Part shown: piece by piece, positions 55,251 through 64,000 of the stretch
Layout: each line of letters starts with the position of its first letter
How positions within the stretch are numbered: position 1 is the first letter of the stretch
NCBI RefSeq assembly: GCF_000478585.1
Contig: NZ_ARWI01000001.1
Span: forward strand, 2,661,707-2,725,706
Direction: 5' to 3'
DNA: 64,000 nt
Origin: Thiomicrorhabdus sp. Kp2
GTDB taxonomy: Bacteria > Pseudomonadota > Gammaproteobacteria > Thiomicrospirales > Thiomicrospiraceae
The notes under the pieces: generated by a model
Databases searched by the model: none
What the model was told of the DNA's origin: nothing
The model's input: only the letters and a program-made list of their open reading frames with translations
Position numbers and translations under genes: made by a program

Positions 55251-57125
55251 TTAACTCTCTTGTATCTCTTGTTCGCTATCTGGTATGTGAAGTATCTGCC
55301 CTGGTTGCAGTAATGTCTTGAGTGACAGTTGATTAAATTTGGCTAAATGTGTCGCTGAAACCTGATTAGCTTTTGCTATATTCCATAAATTGTCGCCATT
55401 TTTCACTATATATTTAGTGGTAACTGGGGCAGAATTTTTACTCCAGATAATCAGTTTTTGTCCAGGTTTTAAAATCTGTTTAGTTGAAATGCCATTCCAC
55501 TTGGCAATCTCTGTGGTTAACACTTTATAACGTTTGGCTAATAGCCATAGGTTTTCACCTGTTTTTAAAGTGTGTTCTATTTTTTGGCTACTATTTTTAG
55601 CTGGTTGGCCGTAAATAGCCAGTTTTTGCCCTTGTCTGAGCGTTGATTTTAATGAAAGGTTATTCCATTGCGCAATTTGTTTTGAGCTGGTGTTATATGC
55701 TTTTGCCAATTTCCACAGAGAATCACCAGGTCTTACTGTGTGTGTTTGTTTATTGCTTGCCTGCGTTGTCTTTGTTTGAGCTAAATGGGTATGAGGCTTT
55801 TTGACGGTTGGCGAAGCCGTTTTACCGTTGCTAGTATCGTTTTTAGCCATCATCAATGTTGTTTGGTTGAGCGGAATAGGAATTAATAAGGTTTTTCCAG
55901 CACGAATGTTGGCATTTTTCATGCCGTTAAGTTTCTTAATTGCAATAGAGGATGTTTTGTATTTTTCCGCAATCACACTCAAGCTATCACCCGCTTTAAT
56001 CTTGTGTCTTTGCCATTGAATATTGAAGAGACTATTATCCGTTTGGAGAGTGTGTTGGAATTTTACGGCACGGTCTGCAGGCAGTAATAGATGATATGGT
56101 CCGCTAGGTGGTGTTGCTGGCTGGTGATAGCCTGGATTTAAACTGGCTAAAAGGTTCATTGGAGTATCCGATACCTTGGCAACTTGGTTTAAAGAAACTT
56201 GTTTATCCAATGTAAAAATAGAGAAAAAGGGTTGATTGTCTATCGGTTCCAGTTGAACTTGAAAACGGTCAGAATATTCAACAATATGCGCTACAGAAAG
56301 CAGCTTTGGAACATAACCCTGGGTCTCTTTTGGGAGGTAGTTTTGAATTTCCCAAAAATTAGGCTGATACTCTTCGATACCAGGTCGCTGTTTATGAGCT
56401 TTTCGATATTTACGTTGTGCTTTATAAACATTACCCAGGCCTGCATTATAAGATGCTAGAGCTAGTAGCCAGTCGTTATTGTTGTGTTTATAGAGCTTTT
56501 CTAAATAGTCTAGCGCCGCCGTTGTACTTTCAATGACGTCCTTACGGCCGTCGTACCACCAGTTACGATCTAAATCATACAGTTCAGCGGTTCCTGGAAT
56601 AAATTGCCAAAGTCCAACGGCTCTTTGATGTGAACGCGCGGTAGGTCTAAAACCGCTCTCTACCACGGGTAAAAGCGCCATTTCATAAGGCATGTTACGT
56701 TTTTTTACTTCATTTAAAATGTAATATAAATAAGGTTTTGCACGCTCAGAAACACGTTCTAAATGTGTTTTACGGTTGTTGTAAAAGCTTAAAAAATCAT
56801 CATATTTACCGTAATGTTCATCGGCTAAATCAAACTTAAAACGCATTTCATCCCAAACATTGGTGTAGTGCGTTTGCGTTGCAAGCGTAATATTTAATTT
56901 ATCAGGTGTTACGTCGGTTTTATTGGATGTTTGTATTTGATTTTTGGTATTGCTGTAAACGTTTTTGTTGCTTACTTGAGGAGTATTTGTAGGGACATTT
57001 TGATTGGTTGCACAGCCTGTTAAAAACAGTGAAGTAACCCCTAAGCTCATTAAGGCTAAAGAAAGAATTCTATTGGTGGGTTTAGTTGTCTTTATTTTTG
57101 GGTTGTACATATCTTCTCTATTCAT
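55251..57125 (-). CDS. mltD: Membrane-bound lytic murein transglycosylase D with four LysM domains
   Basis: MltD is an outer-membrane lipoprotein that cuts peptidoglycan. The 624-aa protein has a lipobox (SLFLTGCATN, about residue 38). A catalytic domain (about 110-280) has Glu in PVVESGFRPTARSHQRAVGLW and LALASYNAGLGNV. Four LysM repeats at the C-terminus begin HKIKAGDSLSVIA, HTVRPGDSLWKLA, HTLKTGENLWLLA and YIVKNGDNLWNIA; E. coli MltD has two. A CAGGCCTG copy at 56436-56443 encodes AGLG in the catalytic domain. The start may be ATG 57125 or the ATG five codons on. Confidence 0.94.
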   Translation of the reverse strand: MNREDMYNPKIKTTKPTNRILSLALMSLGVTSLFLTGCATNQNVPTNTPQVSNKNVYSNTKNQIQTSNKTDVTPDKLNITLATQTHYTNVWDEMRFKFDLADEHYGKYDDFLSFYNNRKTHLERVSERAKPYLYYILNEVKKRNMPYEMALLPVVESGFRPTARSHQRAVGLWQFIPGTAELYDLDRNWWYDGRKDVIESTTAALDYLEKLYKHNNNDWLLALASYNAGLGNVYKAQRKYRKAHKQRPGIEEYQPNFWEIQNYLPKETQGYVPKLLSVAHIVEYSDRFQVQLEPIDNQPFFSIFTLDKQVSLNQVAKVSDTPMNLLASLNPGYHQPATPPSGPYHLLLPADRAVKFQHTLQTDNSLFNIQWQRHKIKAGDSLSVIAEKYKTSSIAIKKLNGMKNANIRAGKTLLIPIPLNQTTLMMAKNDTSNGKTASPTVKKPHTHLAQTKTTQASNKQTHTVRPGDSLWKLAKAYNTSSKQIAQWNNLSLKSTLRQGQKLAIYGQPAKNSSQKIEHTLKTGENLWLLAKRYKVLTTEIAKWNGISTKQILKPGQKLIIWSKNSAPVTTKYIVKNGDNLWNIAKANQVSATHLAKFNQLSLKTLLQPGQILHIPDSEQEIQES

Positions 57126-57146
57126 AATTATGTCTAGTTATTGTTT

Positions 57147-57923
57147 TTAATGGGTTCTATCAAACTCGTCTTTCCACGCACGTAATGCTGAGAATAGACT
57201 GCTGTTTGACGAACTTGCCCCTCGCTGAATGAGTTTGGCTTGTAACGCTGGGGTATCAAAACGTAAAAATGGATTCGTCTCTTTTTCTTCACCTAAAGTG
57301 GATTGTGCCCCTTGGTGAATTGAGGGGTAAATGATGTTGGTTTGTGCAATACGTTTTTGCAAAGCTTGGTTTTCAGGTTCAACTAGTTGTGAAAAAGTTA
57401 GATTTGTTTGTGTGTACTCATGCCCACAAAAGAATTGTAAATGATCTGGTAAGCTACGTAACTTAAGAATTGACTCACTGAATTGTTCAGCCGTTCCACC
57501 TAAAATTCGACCACAACCTGCAGTAAATAAAGTATCGCCACAGAAGAGTAGCTCATCGTTATAAAAGGCAATATGATCTTTGGTGTGGCCTGGAATCTCC
57601 AAAACTTTAAACTCTAAATCTTTATTGAGCTTGAGCGTATCACCCTCTTTACAAGCAATTTGAATTGCAGGGTGTTTAATTTTTTTAGGGCCATAAACGA
57701 TCGTTTGAGGTGCAAACTCTAATAATGTATCAATGCCATCAATATGGTCGAAATGTTGATGGGTAATTAAAATACCTTTAAGCGTAAGGTGGTTTTCGGT
57801 GAGGTAATCAATAACTTGTTTTGATTCACCTGGATCAACTACCCAGGCCTGGTAATTATCATGGATAATCCAAATATAATTGTCATAAGTGCCAACAAGT
57901 GCGGGTAAGCCAACGATATTCAT
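57147..57923 (-). CDS. gloB: Hydroxyacylglutathione hydrolase (glyoxalase II)
   Basis: GloB hydrolyses S-lactoylglutathione in methylglyoxal detoxification. The metallo-beta-lactamase fold shows THQHFDHIDG, PGHTKDHIAFY, CGDTLFTAGCGRILGGT and CGHEYTQTN, with a C-terminal hydroxyacylglutathione-binding extension ending NPFLRFDTPAL. ATG 57923 (MNIVGLPAL) gives about 258 aa, the family length; a longer frame to 57941 is possible. A CAGGCCTG copy (57844-57851) encodes YQAWV. It is divergent from the methyltransferase gene, as in E. coli gloB-yafS. Confidence 0.93.
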   Translation of the reverse strand: MNIVGLPALVGTYDNYIWIIHDNYQAWVVDPGESKQVIDYLTENHLTLKGILITHQHFDHIDGIDTLLEFAPQTIVYGPKKIKHPAIQIACKEGDTLKLNKDLEFKVLEIPGHTKDHIAFYNDELLFCGDTLFTAGCGRILGGTAEQFSESILKLRSLPDHLQFFCGHEYTQTNLTFSQLVEPENQALQKRIAQTNIIYPSIHQGAQSTLGEEKETNPFLRFDTPALQAKLIQRGASSSNSSLFSALRAWKDEFDRTH

Positions 57924-57976
57924 ATAAGATGTAAAAACCAATTGTTATAATTGTCACTCATTCTACCAAAAGTCAG

Positions 57977-58804
57977 ATGAAAAATACTGGGAAAACTACC
58001 ATGAATCAAGGATTTCAGCAGTTTTTAAAAAACTGGTTTTCGACTTCACCTGGTCGGGTGACCTATGAGCAAGAAAAGCGCTTACTGGATGAGGCTTTAA
58101 AAAATCTATTTGGCTATTTTTTGGTTCAGCTTGGTTGTGTTTCAAAAGGGAGTTTATTAGAAAACAGCCGTATTAAGTCCAAAATTTTGGTTGATGAAGT
58201 GATTCCTCATGTTTTAAGAAAAGACTCGTTACATTGGGTACAGGCCGAGCTTGATTTTTTGCCAATAGGGCGGGAAAAAGCGGATGTGGTTGTGTTGCCA
58301 CACACTTTAGAAACGGTTGATGATCCTTACTATCTTTTGAGACAAGTCGATAATATGTTATTGCCCGAAGGGCATATTGTGATTACAGGTTTTAATCGCA
58401 TAGCCTGTATGCCATTTAGACTGAAATACTTCTCAAAGTTAAAAGGGTTTAACGAGGCAAACTATCGGCGAGTAGGGCGTTTAAAAGAGTGGTTAGAAGT
58501 GTTGGGTTATGAGGTCAAAACCGTAAAATACAGCTCGGTTATGTGTTTTGCAGCCAATGAAAAATACAAGTCATGGGCAAAATTTATTGAAAAGGTTGAA
58601 CAGGCTCTATTACGAATTGGGTTAAATTTTGGCAATGTGTACTGTTTGGTTGCTAAAAAACACATTGATTCACCAACATTAGTTGGCCTGAAATGGCATC
58701 TACCAAAATGGCAGGGGGTTAGAAATGGCGCTGTCGCCTCTTCACGTTCAAGTCGATTAAAAAGCAGGATCGTCACCAAAAAGAGACTGAAACAGAACAC
58801 CTAA
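57977..58804 (+). CDS. YafS-like SAM-dependent methyltransferase
   Basis: This 275-aa class I methyltransferase-like protein shows DVVVLPHTLETVDDPYYLLRQVDNMLLPEGHIVITGFNR, the acceptor and post-motif III region. The N-terminal SAM-binding glycine loop is weak (LVQLGCVSKGSLLENS). The gloB-(this gene)-rnhA-dnaQ order is the same as E. coli gloB-yafS-rnhA-dnaQ, supporting the family call. The substrate is unknown. The C-terminus is rich in Ser, Arg and Lys (SSRSSRLKSRIVTKKRLK). An alternative ATG lies at 58001. Confidence 0.82.
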   Translation: MKNTGKTTMNQGFQQFLKNWFSTSPGRVTYEQEKRLLDEALKNLFGYFLVQLGCVSKGSLLENSRIKSKILVDEVIPHVLRKDSLHWVQAELDFLPIGREKADVVVLPHTLETVDDPYYLLRQVDNMLLPEGHIVITGFNRIACMPFRLKYFSKLKGFNEANYRRVGRLKEWLEVLGYEVKTVKYSSVMCFAANEKYKSWAKFIEKVEQALLRIGLNFGNVYCLVAKKHIDSPTLVGLKWHLPKWQGVRNGAVASSRSSRLKSRIVTKKRLKQNT

Positions 58805-58868
58805 TTTTGTTGCATGATTTTTGGTTTATGTAAAAAATGGAGCGAGTGAATCACCTCTAAAATAAGTT

Positions 58869-58880
58869 ACCAGGCCTGCT
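58869..58880. repeat. CAGGCCTG palindrome between the methyltransferase gene and rnhA
   Basis: An ACCAGGCCTGC copy (core 58871-58878) lies in the 157-base spacer. The right flank departs from the 12-mer consensus. Confidence 0.75.
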
Positions 58881-58961
58881 CATTTCTTAATAAACGTTTC
58901 TTAAAGTAAACGTTAAAAACAGTAATAAAGTCATTCAAAACTGAGATTTTAAAGAAGCATT

Positions 58962-59417
58962 ATGTCTGAGCATTACCCTAAAATTGTCTTTGCCTATACC
59001 GATGGCGGTTGTCGTGGAAATCCTGGTCCAGGAGGCTGGGGAGCGCTCTTAAAGTATGGTGTTCACCATAAAGAGTTAAAAGGTTATCAGGACAATACCA
59101 CCAATAATCAAATGGAACTCATGGCAGCTATTCAAGCTTTTGAAGTGCTTGTTAGGCCAAGTGTTGTGCATATTACAACGGATTCGCAGTACGTTAAAAA
59201 TGGCGTCACTAAATGGATGCAAGGTTGGAAGCAAAAAGGTTGGAAAACCGCCTCTAATCAACCTGTCAAAAACAAAGAACTTTGGTTGAGATTAGATGCT
59301 GCTTTGCAAAATCATACGGTTGAGTGGTTTTGGGTTAAAGGACATTCAGGTCACCCTGAAAATGAAAGGGTTGATGAGTTAGCGAATTTAGCAATAGATG
59401 AATTGCTTGGGCTTTAA
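58962..59417 (+). CDS. rnhA: Ribonuclease HI
   Basis: RNase HI removes RNA from RNA-DNA hybrids. The 151-aa protein has the D-E-D-D metal site: [40 protein letters not shown] and [11 protein letters not shown], with the handle region [17 protein letters not shown]. It is convergent with dnaQ, which lies on the opposite strand. Confidence 0.97.
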   Translation: MSEHYPKIVFAYTDGGCRGNPGPGGWGALLKYGVHHKELKGYQDNTTNNQMELMAAIQAFEVLVRPSVVHITTDSQYVKNGVTKWMQGWKQKGWKTASNQPVKNKELWLRLDAALQNHTVEWFWVKGHSGHPENERVDELANLAIDELLGL

Positions 59418-59502
59418 AAGAGATTTGTAGGCTAGCTCGGTATTTGTATTTGAGTACGAGTTGTTCAATAAAGTTTTATTGTTAGAAGTGAACGAAACTT
59501 CA

Positions 59503-60204
59503 TTACCAAACGATGGTTTCGTCACTTTTTTTAGAGATTTCTGCTAACTTTTTCTCGTGCAGTAAAATCTCTGCATCACTCGCCTTAATTATTTTTAACG
59601 GTGGTCTATCGCTACGAATGCGAACTTGGATATCTTCATTATTGGCGTTTTCTTGGCTATCAGCATTCAGTGTTAAGGCGGTTTGTCCCCCCGTCATTGC
59701 CAAATAAACATCGGCTAATATTTCAGAATCGAGTAAAGCTCCGTGAAGAGTACGGTTAGAGTTATCGATATACAGGCGTTTACATAATGCATCTAACGAG
59801 TTTCGTTGCCCTGGATAGGTCTTGCGCGCCATTTTGAGTGAGTCAGTTATCACACAATGGTCTTCAATTTTGCCCCATTTATTGTCAGGCAATAAGGAAA
59901 GCTCATGGTTAATGAACCCTACATCGAAGGGGGCGTTGTGAATAATCAGTTCGGCTCCTGCAACATATTCCATAAAAGCATCAGCAACCTTAGCAAAAAC
60001 GGGTTTATCTTTTAGAAACTCATCTGTAATGCCGTGAACCTCAATGGCTTCTTGTGGAACTGAGCGTTCTGGAAAGATATATTGATGGTAGTTGCTATTG
60101 GTTAAGCGGCGTTTTACCATCTCAACCGCACCAATCTCAATAATTCTATCGCCATTATGCGGTTCAAAACCCGTTGTTTCAGTATCTAAGATTATCTGGC
60201 GCAT
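59503..60204 (-). CDS. dnaQ: DNA polymerase III epsilon subunit (proofreading exonuclease)
   Basis: DnaQ is the 3'-5' proofreading exonuclease of the replicase. The 233-aa protein has the DEDDh motifs ILDTETTGFE, HNAPFDVGFIN and RTLHGALLDSEILADVYLAM. The C-terminal tail (about 185-233) that binds the polymerase subunit is present, although its sequence is diverged. It is convergent with rnhA and divergent from the SlyD-like gene. Confidence 0.96.
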   Translation of the reverse strand: MRQIILDTETTGFEPHNGDRIIEIGAVEMVKRRLTNSNYHQYIFPERSVPQEAIEVHGITDEFLKDKPVFAKVADAFMEYVAGAELIIHNAPFDVGFINHELSLLPDNKWGKIEDHCVITDSLKMARKTYPGQRNSLDALCKRLYIDNSNRTLHGALLDSEILADVYLAMTGGQTALTLNADSQENANNEDIQVRIRSDRPPLKIIKASDAEILLHEKKLAEISKKSDETIVW

Positions 60205-60290
60205 TTCAGTTCTCTTTACGGTAAAATATTGCCCATCATTTTAAACAAAATTTACAGTTAAATTATATAAAGTTCGCAAAAGGTTGAATT

Positions 60291-60716
60291 ATGAGAATTA
60301 AAAAGGGCAGTCGCGTTACATTTCATTACGAGTTACGTGATGATAAAGGTAATATTTTAGATTCGACATTTGACTCAGAGCCTGTGATTTACATTCAAGG
60401 TGAAGGTGAAATTATTGAAGGTTTGGAAGAGTTTATGGAAGGTGAAGAACCTGGGTTTGCGGCTAAAGTAACTATTCCACCAGAAAAAGCTTATGGTGTA
60501 ACTAATGAAGATTTAATTGTTTTTGCAGGGCCTGAAAACTTTGATGATAATGTTGAAATTGAAGTGGGTTCATCGGTAGAAACAGAAGACCCTGAAGGTG
60601 AAACCATTACATTCCGCATTATAGAAGTGACAGAAGATAAGGTTTATTTGGACGGTAACCACCCACTAGCCGATAAAACATTGGATTATAAAGTTGAAGT
60701 TTTAGAAGTTCACTAA
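60291..60716 (+). CDS. FKBP-type peptidyl-prolyl isomerase, SlyD-like
   Basis: This 141-aa cytoplasmic isomerase and chaperone has the split FKBP domain with an IF insert, as in SlyD/SlpA: GSRVTFHYELRDDKGNILDSTFDSEPVIY, GEGEIIEGLEEFMEGEEPG, IPPEKAYG and a late LDGNHPLADKTLDYKVEVLEV. There is no His-rich metal tail, which separates it from E. coli SlyD. It may serve general folding. A strong terminator follows. Confidence 0.9.
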   Translation: MRIKKGSRVTFHYELRDDKGNILDSTFDSEPVIYIQGEGEIIEGLEEFMEGEEPGFAAKVTIPPEKAYGVTNEDLIVFAGPENFDDNVEIEVGSSVETEDPEGETITFRIIEVTEDKVYLDGNHPLADKTLDYKVEVLEVH

Positions 60717-60778
60717 GGTTAACTTTTACACTCGAAGCCAGCTTAAATGCCAGTGTGTATTAAAAATAGATAAACAAT

Positions 60779-60816
60779 AAAAAACCCAATTAACAAAATG
60801 TTTAATTGGGTTTTTT
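60779..60816. terminator. Terminator between the SlyD-like and persulfide dioxygenase genes
   Basis: AAAACCCAATTAA pairs with TTAATTGGGTTTT around CAAAATGT, with A and T tracts on both sides, so it may serve both convergent genes. Confidence 0.88.
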
Positions 60817-60857
60817 AGTTTCTACTTAACGCTGATTGCTTAGCGTTTAAGTTAGAT

Positions 60858-61550
60858 TTAGTTATCTAAGTTTCCGCACTTTAAGTTACCTGGTACAGAG
60901 ATATCAATTCGTTTTGGATTAGGTAAGTTTAAGTTATCCATAATGGTTGAGAAGTCTTGGAACGGCTTGTTATTACCAACACGGCTGTTGTACTGCTTCT
61001 CTTCACCAATAGTACTCTGAGTAAAGCCTTTGTAGTCATGCGCAGGAAAAACTTGTGTATCTTCAGGCAAGTTAAATAATTTTTCAGTCAATGAGTGGTA
61101 CATATCTTCATTGCTTCCCAATTGAAAGTCAGTACGACCACAATCACGCACCAATAAAGTATCACCAGTAAAAGCAGCACCCTCAATTAAGTAGGTGCTG
61201 TCATTATTGGTATGACCAGGTGTATACAAAACTTTAATCTCTTGTTCACCGAGTTTGAAAACATCACCATCTTCAGAAAGAATGTCGGCACACTCTGAGC
61301 CAGAGTTTTTGTGTACCACAATTTTACCTTGGGTACGTTTACGAATTGGGCCAGCCCCTGTTATGTGGTCGGCATGAATATGCGTTTCTAGAAGATATTT
61401 TACATTTAAGCCAAGCTCTTCAATATGTTGCATGTCTCTATCAACTTGTTCTAGAACGGAATCAATCACAGCGGCTTCTTTGGTTGCTTCATCCCACAAT
61501 AAATAGGTATAAGTCCATGTGTCGTAATCAAATAATTGGCGAATTTTCAT
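60858..61550 (-). CDS. MBL-fold persulfide dioxygenase, ETHE1-like
   Basis: ETHE1-type non-haem iron enzymes oxidise glutathione persulfide to sulfite, which removes sulfide-derived sulfur. The start is ATG 61550, with AAAGGA upstream; the longer frame to 61625 adds 25 unrelated residues. The 230-aa protein shows THIHADHITGAGPIRKRT, YTPGHTNNDSTYLI, FTGDTLLVRDCGRTDFQ and PAHDYKGFTQSTIGEEK, the iron-site and ETHE1-style pattern. An acyl-thioester hydrolase (GloB-type) is less likely because the C-terminal extension is absent. It is divergent from hrpA. It fits with SoxB and the rhodanese as a sulfur-handling gene. Confidence 0.86.
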   Translation of the reverse strand: MKIRQLFDYDTWTYTYLLWDEATKEAAVIDSVLEQVDRDMQHIEELGLNVKYLLETHIHADHITGAGPIRKRTQGKIVVHKNSGSECADILSEDGDVFKLGEQEIKVLYTPGHTNNDSTYLIEGAAFTGDTLLVRDCGRTDFQLGSNEDMYHSLTEKLFNLPEDTQVFPAHDYKGFTQSTIGEEKQYNSRVGNNKPFQDFSTIMDNLNLPNPKRIDISVPGNLKCGNLDN

Positions 61551-61702
61551 GATGCAAATCCTTTTGTTGGTTGAATGAAAGCAAACGGTATTGATAAATG
61601 TATTTGCTATAATACAGGTTTTCAAAATGCCTTTATAGTCACAGAAGTGCGTAAAGAATATAAAGTGTATATAAAATATTAATTCGGTTATTATCTATAG
61701 TT

Positions 61703-64000
61703 ATGACTAGCTCGTCAACCTCCAATATTTCTGCTCAAAACCTCAAGCGTGCCATTGCTCGTTGCATGATTAAAGACCGTTACCTTTTGCTAAAAGGGTT
61801 AGAAAAATCGGTTTTTCGCAATCTTACTGAACAAGAATTGCTCAATAACCAGGCCTGGTTAACTTGGAATGAAAAACTCCAAAATTCCTTATTAAAGGCT
61901 GAATCTCGTCAGAAAATGGCGCCAACTATTGAATACGATGATGCCTTGCCTGTTGCCAGTAAAAAAGATGAACTGGTTGATCTGATTAAAAATAATCAGG
62001 TGGTAGTCATTGCTGGGGAAACGGGTTCGGGTAAAACCACTCAAATTCCTAAAATCTGTTTAGAGGCGGGTTTAGGTGTGCACGGTAAAATTGGTTGTAC
62101 CCAGCCTAGACGTTTAGCCGCTCGAAGTGTGGCGGAGCGTATCTCTGAAGAGCTTGGTTCATCGCTTGGACAGCTTGTTGGTTATCAGGTGCGCTTTTTA
62201 GACCAGGTGCATGAAACCAGTTTAATTAAAGTGATGACAGACGGTATTTTATTGGCCGAAGTGCAAAACGACCGTTATTTAAGTCAGTATGAAGCGATTA
62301 TTATTGATGAGGCGCATGAGCGTAGTATCAATATTGATTTTTTACTGGGTATTTTGAAACAGCTTTTACCTAAGCGCCCAGATTTAAAAGTCATTATTAC
62401 CTCGGCTACCATCGATACTCAACGTTTTGCAGGGCACTTTACCATTAACGGGCAGCGCCCACCTGTGGTGGAGGTGTCGGGCAGAACTTACCCTGTTGAA
62501 CTGCGTTACCGACCTTTATCGGTCTATACCGATGATGCAGGCAATGAAATTGAACAAGATATGGTTACGGGAATTATTGATGCGGTAGACGAATTAGCGC
62601 ATGAAGACCCGTTTGGCGATGTATTGGTATTTCAGGTAGGTGAACGTGATATTAAAGAGACCGCCGAAGCATTACGTAAACACCAGTTAAAAAATACCGA
62701 GATTGTGCCGCTTTATGCGCGCTTATCAATGAGTGACCAGCAAAAGGTCTTTCAAACCTCACAAAAACGCCGCATTATTCTGAGTACCAATGTGGCTGAA
62801 ACCTCACTGACGGTACCTGGCATTAAATATGTGATTGACCCAGGCCTGGTAAGAATCAGTCGTTACAGTGTGAGAAACAAAGTACAACGTCTGCCAATCG
62901 AAAAAATCTCCCAAGCCTCAGCCAATCAGCGAAAAGGGCGCTGCGGTCGTGTTAGCGATGGTATCTGTATTCGTTTGTATGCCGAAGATGACTTTAAAGC
63001 TCGTCCAGAATTTACCGACCCAGAAATACATAGAACCTCTTTGTCGTCGGTTATTTTGACCATGACCCAATTGAAGTTGGGCGCGGTGAATCGTTTTCCA
63101 TTTATTGAAGCGCCAAGTGATAAATCGATTAACGATGGTTTTAGACAGTTGCATGAGTTAGGTGCTTTAGATGAACAACGCCGTTTAACCGAACAAGGTC
63201 GCCAAATCGCACGCTTACCGATTGACCCAAGCGTGGCAAAAATGGTGATTGAGGCTGAGAAAAATGGCGTGTTGCATGAGGTGCTGATTATTGCCGCTGT
63301 TCTTAGTATTCAAGATCCACGTGATATCAATGAAACCACTATGCAGGCGGCTCGCACTGCCCATAAGCGATTTGAAGATGAACGTTCTGATTTTCTGTTT
63401 TTCTTAAATTTATGGCGTTTTTATGAACACCAGCGTCGTCATTTAACCCAAAACAAACTACGTAAACTGTGTAAAACCAATTTTCTTTCTTATATGCGTA
63501 TGAAGGAGTGGCATGAACTCACTTTGCAACTTGAGCAAAGTCTAAAGCGTATTGGAATGAAAATCGGTGATTTACATCTCTATGAAGAAGTTCGCAGCCG
63601 CACACCTCATGGCGAGCAAAAAACCAATCAAGAGTGCGAAGTAAAAGAGCGTTTAAGTGATATGCACAGTATGGCTGTGCATCGCTCTTTGTTAGCAGGC
63701 CTGTTAGGAAATGTGGCCACCAAAGACGATGAAAAATCGTACTTGGGTGCTCGTAACACCAAACTATTTATTCATCCAAGTTCTACCTTGTTTAAACGCA
63801 AACCTAAATGGATACTCTCGGCTGAGCTGGTTGAAACTACCAAGCTCTACGCCAGAACCAATGCCAATATTGATGTACGCTGGATAGAAGGTTTAGCCAA
63901 ACACCTCATTAAACACAGTTACAGTGACCCGCATTGGCAAAAAAAAGCGGGGCAGGTTGGTGCTTATGAATCGATTACTTTATACGGTTTGCCAATTGTT
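61703..64000 (+). CDS. hrpA: ATP-dependent RNA helicase HrpA, 3' end missing
   Basis: HrpA is a DEAH-box helicase that rescues stalled ribosomes. The frame is open from ATG 61703 to the end of the window, 766 codons with no stop; the family is about 1300 aa. Motifs in order: GETGSGKTTQIPK, TQPRRLAARSVAERI, IIIDEAHERSINIDF, VIITSATIDTQRF, STNVAETSLTVPGIKYVIDPG and QRKGRCGRVSDG. Three CAGGCCTG copies lie inside (61850-61857 QAW, 62841-62848 PGLV, 63696-63703 AGL). The helicase lobes and the start of the ratchet and OB region are visible. Confidence 0.95.
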   Translation, partial: MTSSSTSNISAQNLKRAIARCMIKDRYLLLKGLEKSVFRNLTEQELLNNQAWLTWNEKLQNSLLKAESRQKMAPTIEYDDALPVASKKDELVDLIKNNQVVVIAGETGSGKTTQIPKICLEAGLGVHGKIGCTQPRRLAARSVAERISEELGSSLGQLVGYQVRFLDQVHETSLIKVMTDGILLAEVQNDRYLSQYEAIIIDEAHERSINIDFLLGILKQLLPKRPDLKVIITSATIDTQRFAGHFTINGQRPPVVEVSGRTYPVELRYRPLSVYTDDAGNEIEQDMVTGIIDAVDELAHEDPFGDVLVFQVGERDIKETAEALRKHQLKNTEIVPLYARLSMSDQQKVFQTSQKRRIILSTNVAETSLTVPGIKYVIDPGLVRISRYSVRNKVQRLPIEKISQASANQRKGRCGRVSDGICIRLYAEDDFKARPEFTDPEIHRTSLSSVILTMTQLKLGAVNRFPFIEAPSDKSINDGFRQLHELGALDEQRRLTEQGRQIARLPIDPSVAKMVIEAEKNGVLHEVLIIAAVLSIQDPRDINETTMQAARTAHKRFEDERSDFLFFLNLWRFYEHQRRHLTQNKLRKLCKTNFLSYMRMKEWHELTLQLEQSLKRIGMKIGDLHLYEEVRSRTPHGEQKTNQECEVKERLSDMHSMAVHRSLLAGLLGNVATKDDEKSYLGARNTKLFIHPSSTLFKRKPKWILSAELVETTKLYARTNANIDVRWIEGLAKHLIKHSYSDPHWQKKAGQVGAYESITLYGLPIV

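Noticed and set aside
62918..63154. A minus-strand frame inside hrpA
   Set aside because: It lies entirely within helicase motifs of hrpA and shows no start signal.

Overview
The window is a 64 kb piece of a moderately AT-rich gammaproteobacterial chromosome, almost fully packed with housekeeping genes. SoxB (thiosulfate oxidation), a persulfide-dioxygenase-type hydrolase, a rhodanese and a DsrE-like protein point to a sulfur-oxidising chemolithotroph. The best guess is the Thiomicrospira / Hydrogenovibrio / Thiomicrorhabdus group; this is inferred from gene content and protein style, not from a marker comparison. The first gene (purL) lacks its 5' end and the last gene (hrpA) lacks its 3' end.

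Layout. 1-7.4 kb: purL, soxB and an intact IS3-family element that has landed in the loop of the soxB terminator. 7.4-12.8 kb (all minus): a small secreted protein, a DUF6428-like protein with an ECF sigma factor (both with Cys-Cys tails), then ettA, a PAS-GGDEF protein with a broken GGDEF motif and a DsrE-like secreted protein. 13-20 kb: glyA, nrdR, ribD-ribE-ribBX-ribH, nusB, thiL. 20-23.7 kb: aroG, a DUF3579 protein, pilD, a DUF502 membrane protein. 23.8-35.3 kb: aspS, nadA, ruvCAB, tolQRAB-pal-cpoB, queC and two identical tRNA-Lys genes, an order resembling the Pseudomonas aspS-ruv-tol-queC-tRNA region. 35.6-43.5 kb: upp, a reductase, a DtxR-type regulator, ntrBC, two unknowns, a cold-shock protein and P-II. 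43.5-52.6 kb: psd, argG, pgpA, a rhodanese, a dicarboxylate or amino acid symporter, lpxH, two cyclophilins, cysS. 52.6-64 kb: an orphan small-RNA candidate, two lytic transglycosylases, gloB, a YafS-like methyltransferase, rnhA, dnaQ, a SlyD-like FKBP, the persulfide dioxygenase and hrpA.

The genes cover nucleotide, riboflavin, NAD, thiamine, queuosine, phospholipid and amino acid synthesis, DNA repair, envelope maintenance and nitrogen control. They form short operons separated by clear hairpin terminators.

The most unusual signal is not a gene. An 8-base palindrome CAGGCCTG, usually as the 12-mer ACCAGGCCTGGT, occurs about 30 times across the window. Eleven copies are intergenic and about nineteen are inside genes, where they are read as (P/A/S)GL or QAW. 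It behaves like a highly iterated palindrome of unknown role. Other points of interest are an 88-nt orphan sRNA candidate with an exposed anti-Shine-Dalgarno motif, a 161-bp MITE-like element between tolB and pal, and the IS inside the soxB terminator.
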